Shown here: positions 63,567 to 64,000 of the stretch, piece by piece
How positions within the stretch are numbered: the first letter of the stretch is position 1
How the letters are laid out: each line of letters starts with the position of its first letter
DNA from: Roseovarius sp. EL26
GTDB lineage: Bacteria > Pseudomonadota > Alphaproteobacteria > Rhodobacterales > Rhodobacteraceae
Assembly: GCF_900327775.1 (NCBI RefSeq)
Contig: NZ_OUMZ01000001.1
Span: 1 to 64,000, forward strand
Length of the DNA: 64,000 nt
Direction: 5' to 3'
Translations under genes and position numbers: made by a program
The notes under the pieces: model-generated
The model's database searches: none
The model's input: the letters and a program-made list of their open reading frames with translations, nothing else
What the model was told of the DNA's origin: nothing

Positions 63567-64000
63567 ATGCGCACTGGTTTTCCACCTCTGCAGACCGTGA
63601 CCACTGGAGCAGTGGTGGCGATCGTCGGTTTTTTCAGCTCGTTTCCAATTATTTTACAAGGCTTGGCCAGCATGGGGGCAACGCCTGCACAGGCGGCGTC
63701 GGGCTTGATGGCTGCGGCATTGTCGATGGGCATTTGCGCCATCGTGCTGAGCTTGTACACGCGGATCCCGGCCAGTGTGGCCTGGTCGACACCAGGTGCG
63801 GCGTTGTTGGCGGTTACAGCGGCGACGGCGGGTGGGTTTTCGGATGCGGTCGGGGCCTTCATTGTGGCTGGCGTGTTGACATTGGTGGCTGGGCTATATC
63901 GGCCGTTTGGCCGTTTGGCAGCGTCTATTCCGACCCCTCTGGCACAGGCGATGCTGGCGGGGGTATTGCTGCCCTTGTGCCTGCAACCCGTTACCGCGAT
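63567..64000 (+). CDS. BenE-type benzoate/H+ symporter, partial
   Basis: The open frame runs off the right edge of the window. The product starts MRTGFPPLQTVTTGAVVAIV and shows at least four membrane helices, with GFFSSFPIILQGLASMGATP, RIPASVAWSTPGAALLA and PTPLAQAMLAGVLLPL, the pattern of BenE-family permeases. The in-frame ATG at 63555 is an alternative start. BenE proteins import benzoate with protons, but related members may carry other aromatic acids. Confidence 0.8.
   Translation, partial: MRTGFPPLQTVTTGAVVAIVGFFSSFPIILQGLASMGATPAQAASGLMAAALSMGICAIVLSLYTRIPASVAWSTPGAALLAVTAATAGGFSDAVGAFIVAGVLTLVAGLYRPFGRLAASIPTPLAQAMLAGVLLPLCLQPVTA

Overview
The window reads as a chromosomal segment of a marine Rhodobacteraceae (Roseobacter-group) alphaproteobacterium. 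The pointers are the aerobic-type cobalamin genes (cobN, cobW, cobO, cbtAB, cobC, cobD), a TRAP-linked 2,3-dihydroxypropane-1-sulfonate (DHPS) operon, a CioAB-type quinol oxidase, a GGM-tailed GroEL behind a CIRCE element, and a GC-rich intergenic repeat after ileS of a kind common in this family. No species is claimed.

Layout. 128-7906: an HpcH/HpaI aldolase, a LysR regulator and a PhyH-type oxygenase; a tight minus-strand operon of a methanethiol-oxidase-like SBP56 protein, a membrane protein and two Lin0512-family paralogs; cobO; and a creatinase-like M24 protein that appears to have lost all metal ligands. 7924-22238: a probable genomic island bounded by a direct repeat of the 3' end of tRNA-Thr(UGU), with a decayed tyrosine integrase next to the tRNA. 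Its cargo is a LysR-controlled seven-gene operon (GST, lumazine-binding/NTF2-like, tautomerase, nitronate monooxygenase, Asp-nucleophile alpha/beta hydrolase, GFA, NIPSNAP), a secreted beta-propeller protein, two AraC-GyrI regulators around a YceI protein, and a MarR regulator divergent from two tandem catalase-related peroxidases.

22367-39032: GFA and GNAT genes, then cobN, a second GNAT and cobW; a DUF1636 protein; a riboswitch-controlled cbtB-cbtA operon with a His-rich anchored protein; smc; a THUMP RNA methyltransferase; cobD, cobC and a second DUF1636 protein. 39226-44487: groES-groEL, then cydA-cydB with a 34-residue DUF2474 subunit not usually called. 45003-55129: an 11-gene operon preceded by a LacI regulator and two operator palindromes. 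It should import DHPS by a TRAP system, oxidise it to sulfolactate (HpsN, with HpsO/HpsP for the other enantiomer), oxidise that to sulfopyruvate (FMN enzyme) and decarboxylate it to sulfoacetaldehyde (ComDE). The desulfonating enzyme Xsc is not in the window. 55318-64000: pgk, two cyclophilins, a DUF4336 protein, a truncated haemoglobin, an FAD monooxygenase, ileS and the start of a BenE-type transporter.

Most intergenic gaps of more than 300 bases were read: several contain a degenerate repeat, and the others hold regulatory elements, remnants or nothing recognisable. All functions are inferred from motifs and context; no database search was possible.
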